Shown in pieces: positions 26,851 through 35,507 of a stretch of 54,824 nucleotides of DNA (within the stretch, counting starts at the first letter, position 1; each line of letters opens with the position of its first letter). The DNA comes from Winogradskyella sp. GTDB lineage: Bacteria > Bacteroidota > Bacteroidia > Flavobacteriales > Flavobacteriaceae. A program made the position numbers and the translations under genes. The stretch spans positions 10,163 to 64,986 of the forward strand of contig NZ_JABSSU010000012.1 of NCBI RefSeq assembly GCF_013213835.1. The letters run 5' to 3'. Below the pieces are notes generated by a model. It ran no database searches. It was not told where the DNA came from and was given only the letters and a program-made list of their open reading frames with translations.

Positions 26851-27699
26851 TTACATTGCACCCCATTCTTTTAAAGAATCCATATTCATTTTTATATAAT
26901 CTGCATTTCCTCTTTCTTTTGCTCCAGCTAAAGATTTTTTAGCCGCTTCAATTGCACCTTTCTTATCACCATTTGCTGAGTGAATTAAAGACTGTTGTCT
27001 TAAGTACCAAAAACGAGGCTGATCTTTAGTCATTTCAACAGCTGTATCGATCCACTTCATTGCTTGTTTTAAATCTTTCTTTTCAGCCAAATTATAAACT
27101 GCTGCAGAATAATAATCGTCTGCAGAAGGCCCCGCCATTGTGTTTTTTATAGAAGCAGTTACTTTATCATCCGTAGGAACTTTAATAGTTATAGAAGCGT
27201 ATGTGTTCTCCCAGATAAAACCAAGATTTGTTGAGCTGTTTGTAAGATCATCAAAACCGATAGTCCAAGTCTCAACTTTCATTGGCATTTCATAGATTTT
27301 TGCAGTTGCTTTTGCAACAACCTTAGCGTCGTCCCAGTTTCTAGGAGTACCCCAATTATTAGTATCAGAATAGAAAATAACATCCCAAGATTCCTTGTTT
27401 GGCGTAATAAAAATAGCATAAGAACCGGCTTCTACTTTACTATCGCCTATAATAACAGTATCGCTAAATGTTATCATTGTGTTTTTGTTGGCACCAGCTC
27501 GCCACATTTTTCCAAAAGGTACAAGTTCACCAAATACAGCTCTACCCTTTGCACTTGGCCTAGAATATTCTAATGTTACATCTGTAAGACCTACTTTTTG
27601 TTCAATCTTAGTAAATGGGCTTGGTTGCGGAGTTTCTACTTGTGCATTAACAGAAAACATTAATGTTAAGGCAAAAGCAAATAATACTAGTTTCTTCAT
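26851..27699 (-). CDS. DUF2911 domain secreted protein
   Basis: The 282-residue protein has a signal peptide (MKKLVLFAFALTLMFSVNAQ), a beta-rich DUF2911 domain (about residues 25-175, with VTLEYSRPSAKGRAVFGELVPFG) and a C-terminal helical TPR-like part (about residues 190-280). It is secreted or periplasmic. Function is unknown; the family is widespread in Bacteroidota. A weak TACTTTTA element lies upstream on the minus strand. Confidence 0.85.
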   Translation of the reverse strand: MKKLVLFAFALTLMFSVNAQVETPQPSPFTKIEQKVGLTDVTLEYSRPSAKGRAVFGELVPFGKMWRAGANKNTMITFSDTVIIGDSKVEAGSYAIFITPNKESWDVIFYSDTNNWGTPRNWDDAKVVAKATAKIYEMPMKVETWTIGFDDLTNSSTNLGFIWENTYASITIKVPTDDKVTASIKNTMAGPSADDYYSAAVYNLAEKKDLKQAMKWIDTAVEMTKDQPRFWYLRQQSLIHSANGDKKGAIEAAKKSLAGAKERGNADYIKMNMDSLKEWGAM

Positions 27700-27822
27700 C
27701 TTAATTAGTGTTTAGTTTTTAAATGGTGGTTAAAAGTACGACTTAAGTGTTATGGGCTATGTTAAGGAATATATAAAAAGGTGCCGAAATTCTAAGATTT
27801 TGTTTTGTCGAAAAATATATTA

Positions 27823-27838
27823 ATCGTAATATTGCAAT
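27823..27838 (+). promoter_or_regulatory. Putative ArsR operator
   Basis: ATCGTAATATTGCAAT is an imperfect 16-base palindrome of the form ATnGnAATATTnCnAT, 19 bases upstream of arsR. ArsR/SmtB repressors bind such dyads and autoregulate. A wider ATTAATC/GATTAAT inverted repeat surrounds it. Confidence 0.5.
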
Positions 27839-27857
27839 AAACAAATATAGATTAATT

Positions 27858-28187
27858 ATGGGCGTAACTAAAACAGAGATATTTTCAGACACACAAAATG
27901 AAATAGCCCAATTAGCAAAGGCTTTTGCGCATCCTGCAAGAGTTGCCATTTTACATCAGCTTTTTAAATCAACTACATGTATTTGTGGCGATCTAGTAGA
28001 CGAAATCGGATTAGCTCAAGCAACCATATCTCAACACCTTAAAGAATTAAAAAATCTTGGCCTCATAAAAGGTAATATTGAAGGTACAAGTGTGTGTTAT
28101 TGCATCAACGAAGAAAAATGGGAAAACATGAAAAGCATTTTCAACGCATTTTTTAATCAAGAAATTAAAACAAACAACTGCTGTTAA
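27858..28187 (+). CDS. arsR: ArsR/SmtB-family metalloregulator
   Basis: The 109-residue winged-helix repressor has the recognition helix region [16 protein letters not shown] (about residues 56-71) and a cysteine pair in TCICGDL (about 39-45). Such cysteines bind As(III) or similar thiophilic ions and release the protein from DNA. The protein ends in NNCC, a possible extra ligand pair. It leads an operon with a DUF6428-like gene, an ArsC-like gene and an aquaporin gene, and has a dyad operator upstream. An arsenic response is strongly suggested by context. Confidence 0.92.
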   Translation: MGVTKTEIFSDTQNEIAQLAKAFAHPARVAILHQLFKSTTCICGDLVDEIGLAQATISQHLKELKNLGLIKGNIEGTSVCYCINEEKWENMKSIFNAFFNQEIKTNNCC

Positions 28188-28198
28188 CTAGAAATATT

Positions 28199-28666
28199 AT
28201 GAAACTATCTGAAATAAAAAACAAGCTAAAGACATTAGATACTATAACTTTTCAATTACCAAATGGTGATCTCGTACCAAGTCATTTTCATGTGACTGAA
28301 GTCGGAAAAGTAACGAAGAATTTTATTGATTGTGGTGGAACAATTAGACACGAAGAAGTTGTAAATTTTCAACTTTGGGAAGCCAATGATTACGACCACA
28401 GATTGCATCCAGAAAAACTATTAAACATTATTGAACTTTCTGAAAATGCTTTAAGCATAGGTGATTTGGATATCGAAGTAGAATATCAAGGTGATACCAT
28501 TGGTAAATACAATTTAGACTTTGATGGTGCAAACTTTCTTCTAGTTAGTACTAAAACAGATTGCTTAGCAAAAGATAATTGTGGCATTCCTAAAGAAAAA
28601 CCAAGAATTAAACTTTCAGATTTACAAAAAGCAAGTTCATGTATTCCTGGAACTGGCTGTTGTTAA
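28199..28666 (+). CDS. DUF6428-like protein of the ars operon
   Basis: This 155-residue soluble protein is typical of a family found next to ArsR in Bacteroidota. I recall it as DUF6428 but cannot search to confirm. It has histidines near residues 29-31 (SHFHV) and around residue 64, and a cysteine-rich tail (CLAKDNCG near 121-128, then CIPGTGCC at the end). The Cys tail would suit binding of arsenite or another soft metal. Function is not established. Confidence 0.65.
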   Translation: MKLSEIKNKLKTLDTITFQLPNGDLVPSHFHVTEVGKVTKNFIDCGGTIRHEEVVNFQLWEANDYDHRLHPEKLLNIIELSENALSIGDLDIEVEYQGDTIGKYNLDFDGANFLLVSTKTDCLAKDNCGIPKEKPRIKLSDLQKASSCIPGTGCC

Positions 28667-28686
28667 ATCCTAACTAAAAATTTATC

Positions 28687-29301
28687 ATGCTATATAAAGC
28701 TATTGAAGCCGAAATAGAATATTTAGATATCTCATCTATATCAGAAGAAAGAAAAAATATTTTACAACCTCTTATAGATTTTATTCAAAGTAAGGTAGAT
28801 ACAAAATCTATCATTAACCTTAATCTAATATGCACACACAACTCACGTCGTAGCCATTTATCTCAAGTGTGGGCACAAACAATGGCACATTATTTTGAGA
28901 TTAATAAGGTGTTTTGTTATTCTGGTGGAACTGAAGCAACAGCTTTATTTCCATCTGCAGCTGAAGCTTTAACAACTTCAGGGTTTAAGATTGAAAAACT
29001 TTCAACTGAAAATAATCCAGTCTATGCTATAATCTATTCTGATGTTGCGCATCCTATTATCGGATTTTCTAAGACATATGATGCAGATTTTAATCCTTCA
29101 ACAGAATTTGCAGCAATAATGACGTGTTCTAGTGCAGATGCAGGTTGCCCATTTATTCCTGGTGCAGAAAAACGTATTCCAATTACTTATGAAGACCCAA
29201 AAGCTTTTGATAATACGCCTCAAAAAGCTGAAAAATATAAAGAGCGTAGTATTCAAATTGCTACTGAATTTAAATATGTGTTTTCTAAAATCAAAAAGTA
29301 A
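28687..29301 (+). CDS. arsC: ArsC-like arsenate reductase, low-MW phosphatase fold
   Basis: The 204-residue protein has the CX5R loop in CTHNSRRS (Cys49) of the low-molecular-weight tyrosine phosphatase fold used by thioredoxin-type arsenate reductases, and the catalytic acid region ITYEDPKAFD near residues 160-170. Extra cysteines (MTCSSADAGC near 140-149) could act in the disulfide relay. It would reduce arsenate to arsenite for export. It is longer than classical ArsC (about 130 residues) but matches Bacteroidota forms often labelled protein-tyrosine-phosphatase. It is followed immediately by the aquaporin gene. Confidence 0.82.
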   Translation: MLYKAIEAEIEYLDISSISEERKNILQPLIDFIQSKVDTKSIINLNLICTHNSRRSHLSQVWAQTMAHYFEINKVFCYSGGTEATALFPSAAEALTTSGFKIEKLSTENNPVYAIIYSDVAHPIIGFSKTYDADFNPSTEFAAIMTCSSADAGCPFIPGAEKRIPITYEDPKAFDNTPQKAEKYKERSIQIATEFKYVFSKIKK

Positions 29302-29970
29302 ATGAAAAAGTTATTTGCAGAACTTTTTGGCACGTTTGCTATGGTATTTTGTGGATGTGGTGCTATGACTATCGACGAAATAACTGGCGGCGCCATATCT
29401 CATGTAGGTGTGGCCATAACATGGGGACTTATTGTTATGGCTATGATTTATGCATACGGTGAAATATCTGGCGCTCATTTTAATCCGGCTGTCACCATAG
29501 CCTTTGCTTACGCTAAGAAATTTCCTTGGAAACAAGTTCCCAGCTATATCTTGGTACAGATTATGGGTGCTTTTTTAGCCATTGGTATCTTGTGGATTCT
29601 ATTTCCAGAAAGTCAGAGTTTTGGCCATACCTATCCTGCTGAAGGCTTTGCTCCTTATAAAGCCTTTTTGTTAGAGCTTATACTCACCTTCTTCCTTATG
29701 ATTACAATTATTAATGTCTCTACTGGCAGCAAAGAAGTTGGAACAATGGCTGCGATTGCTGTTGGTTCCGTTATATTACTTGAAGCCATGTTTGCAGGAC
29801 CAATGACGAAAGCATCCATGAACCCTGCAAGATCTTTAGCACCAGCCTTAATATCTGGCAACACACAAAACCTATGGCTTTATCTTACAGCTCCATGCCT
29901 CGGAGCAATATTAGCTATACTAAGTTGCAAGCTTGTAAAGGACGAAGATTGCTGTGCAGGAAATTGCTAA
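29302..29970 (+). CDS. MIP/aquaporin channel, probable arsenite exit channel
   Basis: This 222-residue, six-TM aquaporin-superfamily protein has both pore motifs: NPA in SGAHFNPAVTIA and NPA in MTKASMNPARSLAPA, with the selectivity Arg. The C-terminus is Cys-rich (DEDCCAGNC). In Sinorhizobium meliloti the ars operon uses the aquaglyceroporin AqpS in place of ArsB to let arsenite leave. The same gene partners here (ArsR, ArsC-like) support that role. There is no pump gene in the operon. Confidence 0.83.
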   Translation: MKKLFAELFGTFAMVFCGCGAMTIDEITGGAISHVGVAITWGLIVMAMIYAYGEISGAHFNPAVTIAFAYAKKFPWKQVPSYILVQIMGAFLAIGILWILFPESQSFGHTYPAEGFAPYKAFLLELILTFFLMITIINVSTGSKEVGTMAAIAVGSVILLEAMFAGPMTKASMNPARSLAPALISGNTQNLWLYLTAPCLGAILAILSCKLVKDEDCCAGNC

Positions 29971-29992
29971 CACTATTCGGTTTAAAATCATC

Positions 29993-30044
29993 TGTTAAAT
30001 TTTGTTTAACCATTTCTTTTTATAGTTAAACAATATTATCTTTG
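29993..30044 (+). promoter_or_regulatory. Palindromic operator and promoter of the light-cluster operon 1
   Basis: TTGTTTAAC (30002-30010) and GTTAAACAA (30025-30033) form a perfect 9-bp inverted repeat with 14 bases between the arms. TATCTTTG (30037-30044), a perfect -7 element, follows the right arm by 3 bases. TGTTAAA (29993-29999) lies just upstream, as at the second copy (38507-38513). No -33 TTG is visible, which suggests the promoter needs an activator or is tightly repressed. The start codon is only 16 bases past the -7 element. Confidence 0.72.
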
Positions 30045-30060
30045 TTATGAATTTAGAGAC

Positions 30061-30717
30061 ATGGCAAAGAAAAAAAACACTACCCAAAACGACATTGTGA
30101 GCCTATACATGGATTATGTGCTAACCCATAACCAAAGGCCAAAGACGGTTTATGCATTCGCAAAAGAGAACAAATTTGAGGAGCAAAAATTCTATGAGTT
30201 TTTTACTTCTTTTGACGTTCTGGAGCAATCAATTTTTCAAATATTCTTCGACAATACTTTAGAACTGCTAAACAAAAGCGAAGATTATCAAAATTTTGAA
30301 GCAAAGGATAAACTTTTAAGCTTTTACTACACCTTTTTTGAAATGCTTTCTGCTAACAGAAGTTATGTTGTCTACGCGGCAGGTGAAAAACAATCTATAG
30401 TAACCTTCAATAAAATTACAGGAAAGTTGAAATCTAGTTTTAACAAGTATATCAAACACCTTAACATAGACACCTTAGATTTAAAACAAGACAAACTAGA
30501 GAAATTAAAAAATAAAGGTATTTCTGAATCTTTTTGGTTTCAGATGGTATTAATTTTTAATTTTTGGATGAAAGACACGTCTTCATCATTTGAAAAAACG
30601 GATCTTTTTATTGAAAAATCGGTAAGAGCAAGTTTTGATTTATTGGACACTACTCCACTAAATAGTCTAATCGATTTTGGAAAATTCTTGTTCAAGGAAA
30701 AAATGCACATGAAATAA
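30061..30717 (+). CDS. TetR-like transcriptional regulator of the light cluster
   Basis: The 218-residue all-helical protein has a TetR-type N-terminal arrangement, with a helix-turn-helix around residues 26-48 (KTVYAFAKENKFEEQKFYEFF), and a larger C-terminal ligand-type domain. It is first in an eight-gene plus-strand operon and lies just after a palindromic operator, as expected for an autoregulated repressor. Its stop overlaps the ABC1-kinase start by one base. The HTH is divergent from classical TetR, so DNA binding needs testing. It is the obvious local candidate to bind TGTTTAA-N16-TTAAACA. Confidence 0.72.
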   Translation: MAKKKNTTQNDIVSLYMDYVLTHNQRPKTVYAFAKENKFEEQKFYEFFTSFDVLEQSIFQIFFDNTLELLNKSEDYQNFEAKDKLLSFYYTFFEMLSANRSYVVYAAGEKQSIVTFNKITGKLKSSFNKYIKHLNIDTLDLKQDKLEKLKNKGISESFWFQMVLIFNFWMKDTSSSFEKTDLFIEKSVRASFDLLDTTPLNSLIDFGKFLFKEKMHMK

Positions 30718-32027
30718 TGAAGACTATAGATAGCATTCCAATTACAAAAATATCTCGAGCCTCAAAATTAGTATCAACTGGTGCTAAAGTTGGTGTTAAC
30801 TATTTAAAATACTACGGTGACAAAATTGTGAGCTCTAAAGAAGAAGCAAAGGAGCGCCTAAATCAAAATAATGCCGAAGATATTTATGACAGTTTAAAGA
30901 AGCTTAAAGGCAGTGCTTTAAAGGTTGCTCAAATGCTTAGTATGGAAAAAAGCATTTTGCCAAAAGCCTATGTAGAAAAGTTTTCTTTATCACAATTTTC
31001 TGTGCCACCATTATCACCACCATTAGTAATTAAAACTTTTAAAAAATATTTTGGTAAAGATCCTAACGCTTTATTTGACGCTTTCAATGCAACTTCAGTA
31101 AACGCTGCTAGTATCGGACAGGTACATATAGCAGAGAAGGATGGGAAAAAATTTGCTGTGAAAATCCAATACCCTGGAGTTGCTGAAAGTATCTCATCTG
31201 ATTTAGCTCTAGTAAAGCCAGTAGCTATAAAGATGTTTAATATTAAAGGTAAAGATTCAGATAAGTATTTTAAGGAGGTTGAAGACAAATTAGTCGAGGA
31301 GACAAACTATTTGTTAGAAATAAAACAAAGTAAAGCCGTCGTAGACGCATGTAGACATATACCGAATTTAAAATTCCCAAATTATTATGACGAATATTCT
31401 TCAGAGCGTATTATAACAATGGATTATATGACAGGCGAACATCTCTCTGAATTTACAAGTCATAACACCAACCAAGAGTTATCTAATAAACTTGGTCAAG
31501 CTTTATGGGATTTTTACATGTATCAAGTACATAAACTTAAAAAAGTACATGCAGATCCTCATCCTGGAAACTTTTTAGTTTCAGAAAACGGAGAACTAAT
31601 AGCATTAGATTTTGGCTGTATGAAATCTATACCAGAAGAATTCTACAAACCATACTTTGAGCTTGCTCGAAAAGAATGTATTGATGATAGTAAAATATTT
31701 ACAGAAAAAATGTACGAACTAGAGATATTAAGACCAGACGATTCAGCTGAAGAGATTAGTTTCTTCTCAGCAATGTTCCATGAATTATTAAGTCTTTTTA
31801 CTCAACCATTTCATAATGATACTTTTGATTTTTCAAATCCTGAGTTTTTTGACAAGGTCGCAGAAATGGGACAGAAATATTCTAAAAGCACAGAACTTCG
31901 CAACATGAATGGTAACAGAGGTTCTAAGCATTTTATCTATATCAATCGTACATTCTTTGGTTTGTATAACTTAATGTTCGACCTTAAAGCAAAAGACATT
32001 AAAATTAACAATTTCATCAATTTATAA
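30717..32027 (+). CDS. ABC1/AarF/UbiB-family atypical kinase
   Basis: The 436-residue protein resembles the COQ8/UbiB group. It has ALKVAQMLS (Lys69-Val-Ala-Gln72) where the family hallmark is KxGQ, an Ala-rich loop NAASIGQVH, the nucleotide lysine in FAVKIQYPG, the catalytic loop HADPHPGNF and the metal-binding DFG in LDFGCMK. Kinase-fold residues are therefore present, but the KxGQ glycine is Ala. The family supports isoprenoid-quinone or lipid metabolism. Flavobacteria use menaquinone, so the substrate here may be different. It lies between the TetR-like and flavin-reductase-like genes. Confidence 0.85.
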   Translation: MKTIDSIPITKISRASKLVSTGAKVGVNYLKYYGDKIVSSKEEAKERLNQNNAEDIYDSLKKLKGSALKVAQMLSMEKSILPKAYVEKFSLSQFSVPPLSPPLVIKTFKKYFGKDPNALFDAFNATSVNAASIGQVHIAEKDGKKFAVKIQYPGVAESISSDLALVKPVAIKMFNIKGKDSDKYFKEVEDKLVEETNYLLEIKQSKAVVDACRHIPNLKFPNYYDEYSSERIITMDYMTGEHLSEFTSHNTNQELSNKLGQALWDFYMYQVHKLKKVHADPHPGNFLVSENGELIALDFGCMKSIPEEFYKPYFELARKECIDDSKIFTEKMYELEILRPDDSAEEISFFSAMFHELLSLFTQPFHNDTFDFSNPEFFDKVAEMGQKYSKSTELRNMNGNRGSKHFIYINRTFFGLYNLMFDLKAKDIKINNFINL

Positions 32028-32666
32028 ATGGCTGAATTTACATTAGAAGATATTAGAAATATGGATTATATCTTCAGAATTAACTTAATAAATAGTTGTT
32101 CTGGATTTAAGTCTGCCAATCTTATTGGTACTAAAGACAATCTTGGTGTTACTAATGTAGCAGTGTTTAGTTCTGTGACACATTTGGGTTCTAATCCAGG
32201 ACTCCTAGGTTTCTTTTTACGACCGACAACGGTAATTCGTAACACATATGACAACATTAAATCTTCTGGCAAATACACCATTAATCACATTTATGACGAC
32301 ATAATTGAAGATGCACATCATACTTCTGCTAAATATGACTCAGACATCTCAGAATTTGATGTTACCAATTTAGAAGCAGAATACAAAGATAATTTTTGGG
32401 CGCCGTTTGTAAAGGATTGTCCTGTACAAATAGCCATGTCTTACGTAGAGGAATATCCTATAAAAGTGAACAACACGATTTTGCTAATTGGTCAAATAGA
32501 TAAAATTTATGTAAAAGATGAATTACTTCTTAAAGACGGTTTTATCGACTTAGCTAAAGGCAAAGTAGCAACAATCAATGGCCTGGACGCTTATGCTGTT
32601 CCAGAACTTAAGACAAGATTAGAATATCAACGCCCAAAAAACGTATCCACTAATAACAATGACTAA
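32028..32666 (+). CDS. Flavin reductase-like (FMN-binding split barrel) protein
   Basis: The 212-residue protein matches the flavin reductase-like split-barrel fold: an N-terminal segment NSCSGFKSANLIGT, then FSSVTHLGSNPGLLGFFLRP, which forms the flavin phosphate contact. It starts directly after the ABC1-kinase stop and its last base is the first base of the next gene. A supply of reduced flavin, or an FMN redox role, for the neighbouring flavoproteins is a fair inference but not shown. Confidence 0.8.
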   Translation: MAEFTLEDIRNMDYIFRINLINSCSGFKSANLIGTKDNLGVTNVAVFSSVTHLGSNPGLLGFFLRPTTVIRNTYDNIKSSGKYTINHIYDDIIEDAHHTSAKYDSDISEFDVTNLEAEYKDNFWAPFVKDCPVQIAMSYVEEYPIKVNNTILLIGQIDKIYVKDELLLKDGFIDLAKGKVATINGLDAYAVPELKTRLEYQRPKNVSTNNND

Positions 32667-34087
32667 TGCGAATTTTAATCACTGGTACAACTGGCTATAT
32701 AGCTAAAAGATTGGCACTGCAGCTGCTAAAGGCTGATCATGAGCTTATTTGTTGTGTCCGTGACATGAATCGTATCCCTGACGAAATTGAAGAACATCCC
32801 AGATGTTCATTTATTAAAATAGACTTTTTAGAGCCACAGGAAAATAGTATTCCTAAAGATATAGATGTTGCTTATTATCTGATTCACTCAATGGCAACTC
32901 AAAGTAAAGATTTCGAAGATTTAGAAAAACAATGTGCGTCTAACTTCAAACATTTAGTCAATAAAACAAATTGTAAACAAGTCATTTATCTTAGTGGCAT
33001 TGTAAACGATAACTCATTATCTAAACATTTAAAATCTCGTTTTCAAGTTGAAGAAACACTAAAATCTAATCATTATGGTTTAACGACGTTTAGAGCAGGT
33101 ATTATTGTTGGAAGCGGCAGTGCTTCATTTGAAATCATAAGAGATATTGTAGAAAAATTACCAGTAATGGTAACCCCAAAATGGCTCAATACAAAAACAC
33201 AACCTATTAGCATAAGAGATGTTTTGGGCTATTTATCTAATGCCATTGGCAAATCTGAATTATACAATAAATCTTTTGACATATTTGGTCCTGAAATAAT
33301 GACTTATAAGCAAATGCTGTTGCAATTTGCAGAAGTACGTGGCTTAAAACGATACATTTTAACCTTGCCGGTACTAACACCGAAACTATCATCATATTGG
33401 TTGTATTTTGTAACATCTACGTCTTTTCAACTTGCACAAGCCTTGGTAGATAGCATGAAAGTCGAGGTTATAGGCCAAAAAAGTAATATTGGTGAAACTA
33501 TTCCTGTAATGCCAATGACATATAAGGATGCCGTAAAACTAGCATTTCAAAGAATACAACAAAACTCAGTAATTTCAAGCTGGAAAGATGCCGTTAGTAG
33601 TGGTGTTTTTAATGATCAGTTATCTAAATATATTGAATTACCAAGGTATGGCTGCTTCAAAGATGTTAGAGCTAGAAAGGTTGAGGATGAAGCCTTTACT
33701 CTAAATCAAATTTGGAATATTGGTGGCAAAAACGGTTGGTATAGCTTTAATGGTTTATGGAAACTTAGAGGTTATGTCGATAAACTTTTTGGTGGTGTTG
33801 GTTTGCGCCGAGGTCGCACACATGACGATTATTTAGAACCTGGCGATCCACTAGATTTTTGGCGTGTATTGTTCGCGGATAAAAAAGAAAAACGTTTGTT
33901 ACTCTTTGCGGAAATGAAATTACCTGGGGAGGCTTGGTTAGAATTTAAAATTATTAGAGGTAAACTATATCAATCTGCAGTTTTTAGACCAAAAGGGGTT
34001 TTAGGGAGACTGTATTGGTATATGGTTTTACCGTTTCATGCATTTGTCTTTAAAGGAATGATTAACGCATTGGTAAAACAAAAATGA
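32666..34087 (+). CDS. NAD(P)-binding SDR-like protein with DUF2867 domain
   Basis: This 473-residue two-domain protein has an N-terminal extended-SDR-type Rossmann fold ([19 protein letters not shown], residues 3-21) and a C-terminal DUF2867 (about residues 325-473) with [25 protein letters not shown] and a final amphipathic part that could touch membranes. Homologues are often found beside photolyase/cryptochrome genes. The substrate is unknown. It overlaps the DUF2256 gene by 4 bases (ATGA), showing tight translational coupling. Confidence 0.82.
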   Translation: MRILITGTTGYIAKRLALQLLKADHELICCVRDMNRIPDEIEEHPRCSFIKIDFLEPQENSIPKDIDVAYYLIHSMATQSKDFEDLEKQCASNFKHLVNKTNCKQVIYLSGIVNDNSLSKHLKSRFQVEETLKSNHYGLTTFRAGIIVGSGSASFEIIRDIVEKLPVMVTPKWLNTKTQPISIRDVLGYLSNAIGKSELYNKSFDIFGPEIMTYKQMLLQFAEVRGLKRYILTLPVLTPKLSSYWLYFVTSTSFQLAQALVDSMKVEVIGQKSNIGETIPVMPMTYKDAVKLAFQRIQQNSVISSWKDAVSSGVFNDQLSKYIELPRYGCFKDVRARKVEDEAFTLNQIWNIGGKNGWYSFNGLWKLRGYVDKLFGGVGLRRGRTHDDYLEPGDPLDFWRVLFADKKEKRLLLFAEMKLPGEAWLEFKIIRGKLYQSAVFRPKGVLGRLYWYMVLPFHAFVFKGMINALVKQK

Positions 34088-34230
34088 GAGGTGTAAAGAA
34101 GCAACATTTACCTAGTAAAATTTGTGTGGTATGTGACAAGCCATTTTCATGGAGAAAAAAATGGGAAAAGAATTGGGAACATGTAAAATATTGTAGTGAC
34201 AGATGCAGAAAACAAAAAACATCAATTTAG
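34084..34230 (+). CDS. DUF2256 small Cys-rich protein
   Basis: This 48-residue protein has the zinc-ribbon-like pattern [14 protein letters not shown]...YCSDRCR, the DUF2256 signature. Such proteins sit next to cryptochrome genes in many bacteria. It overlaps the upstream gene by 4 bases and the downstream photolyase gene by 28 bases, an unusually compressed arrangement. Its role is unknown; metal or nucleic-acid binding is plausible. Confidence 0.88.
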   Translation: MRGVKKQHLPSKICVVCDKPFSWRKKWEKNWEHVKYCSDRCRKQKTSI

Positions 34231-35507
34231 TCTGGTTTAGAAATGACCTTAGAATTAATGATAATAAGGTACTATCAGAAGCTTGTATAAATGCTGAGAA
34301 AGTTATTGCCCTATACTGTTTTGACCCTAGACAATTTCAAAACACAGTGTATGGATTTAAAAAAACTGAAAAGTTTAGAGCAAAGTTTTTGATAGAAACG
34401 GTTACCGACCTAAAGCATCAATTAAGTGCTTTAAATATTGAATTGCTCACCTATTTTGATCTACCAGAAACTGTAATTCCAAAAATTGTTGCTGAACAAG
34501 GAGTAACGGATATTTTTCTTCAAAAAGAATGGACACAAGAAGAGGTTGAAGTTGAAACGTTAGTAAAACTCAGATTAGAGTGTGTTAATTGGTATTCTTT
34601 TTACAACCAATTCTTATTTCATCCTGATGATATAAATTTCAATATCAGTGAAACACCGCAAGTATTTACAGTATTCAGAAAAAAGCTTGAAAAATATATT
34701 GCCATTAGAGAGGAAATAAAAATCCAAGCACTATCTGATTCAAATAAAATTGAAAACATAACTCACATTCCAAGCTTAGGTGATTTAGGTTTCGAGGTAT
34801 TTACTAATCATCCTCATTCTGCATTTCCTTTTTCAGGTGGCGAAACAGCGGCTTTAAATCGACTAGAAGACTATTTTTTCAATACCAAGAAGCTTGGTGT
34901 CTACAAAAAAACTAGAAATGGATTAGTTGGTGTAGATTATAGCTCAAAATTCTCACCTTGGTTAGCTAACGGAAGTATTTCGGTCAGAACCATTTATTGG
35001 AAAGTCAAAGCATTTGAAAAAACACATTTTAAAAACCAATCCACATATTGGTTAATCTTTGAGTTAATCTGGCGCGACTATTTCAAGTACATATCCATGA
35101 AACATGGCAATCAGATATTTAAGCTAGAAGGTATTCTTAAAAAAGACTATGAATGGTCAACAAACGAAACCCAAACCAATAGATGGATAGATGGCGAAAC
35201 ACATTCAGATTTTGTGAATGCCAATATGCTAGAACTCAAAGAAACCGGATGGATGAGCAATAGAGGACGACAAAATGTAGCGTCATATTTTGCTAAAGAG
35301 CTAGAACTCGATTGGCGTATAGGAGCAGCGTATTTTGAAGCTTTGCTATTGGACTATGACGTGCATAGTAATTATGGTAATTGGATGTACGTTGCAGGTA
35401 TTGGTAATGATCCTAGAGATCGCAAATTCAACGTGCAATTACAAGCAGAGCGTTACGACACTACAGGCAAGTTCAGAAAACTTTGGTTACAACACAGTTT
35501 ATTTTAG
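34203..35507 (+). CDS. DASH-type cryptochrome/photolyase
   Basis: The 434-residue flavoprotein has the photolyase N-terminal antenna domain ([16 protein letters not shown]) and an FAD domain with [17 protein letters not shown]. Its end, [21 protein letters not shown], is the DASH hallmark. The flavin-proximal Asn is present. DASH proteins repair CPDs in single-stranded DNA and bind a folate antenna. In this operon it is the first of three consecutive photolyase-family genes. Confidence 0.9.
   Translation: MQKTKNINLVWFRNDLRINDNKVLSEACINAEKVIALYCFDPRQFQNTVYGFKKTEKFRAKFLIETVTDLKHQLSALNIELLTYFDLPETVIPKIVAEQGVTDIFLQKEWTQEEVEVETLVKLRLECVNWYSFYNQFLFHPDDINFNISETPQVFTVFRKKLEKYIAIREEIKIQALSDSNKIENITHIPSLGDLGFEVFTNHPHSAFPFSGGETAALNRLEDYFFNTKKLGVYKKTRNGLVGVDYSSKFSPWLANGSISVRTIYWKVKAFEKTHFKNQSTYWLIFELIWRDYFKYISMKHGNQIFKLEGILKKDYEWSTNETQTNRWIDGETHSDFVNANMLELKETGWMSNRGRQNVASYFAKELELDWRIGAAYFEALLLDYDVHSNYGNWMYVAGIGNDPRDRKFNVQLQAERYDTTGKFRKLWLQHSLF

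Noticed and set aside
30002..30033. The palindromes at 30002 and 38517 as transcription terminators of the upstream operons
   Set aside because: The arms are AT-rich with a 14-base gap and no T-run after the right arm; a -7 promoter element follows instead.
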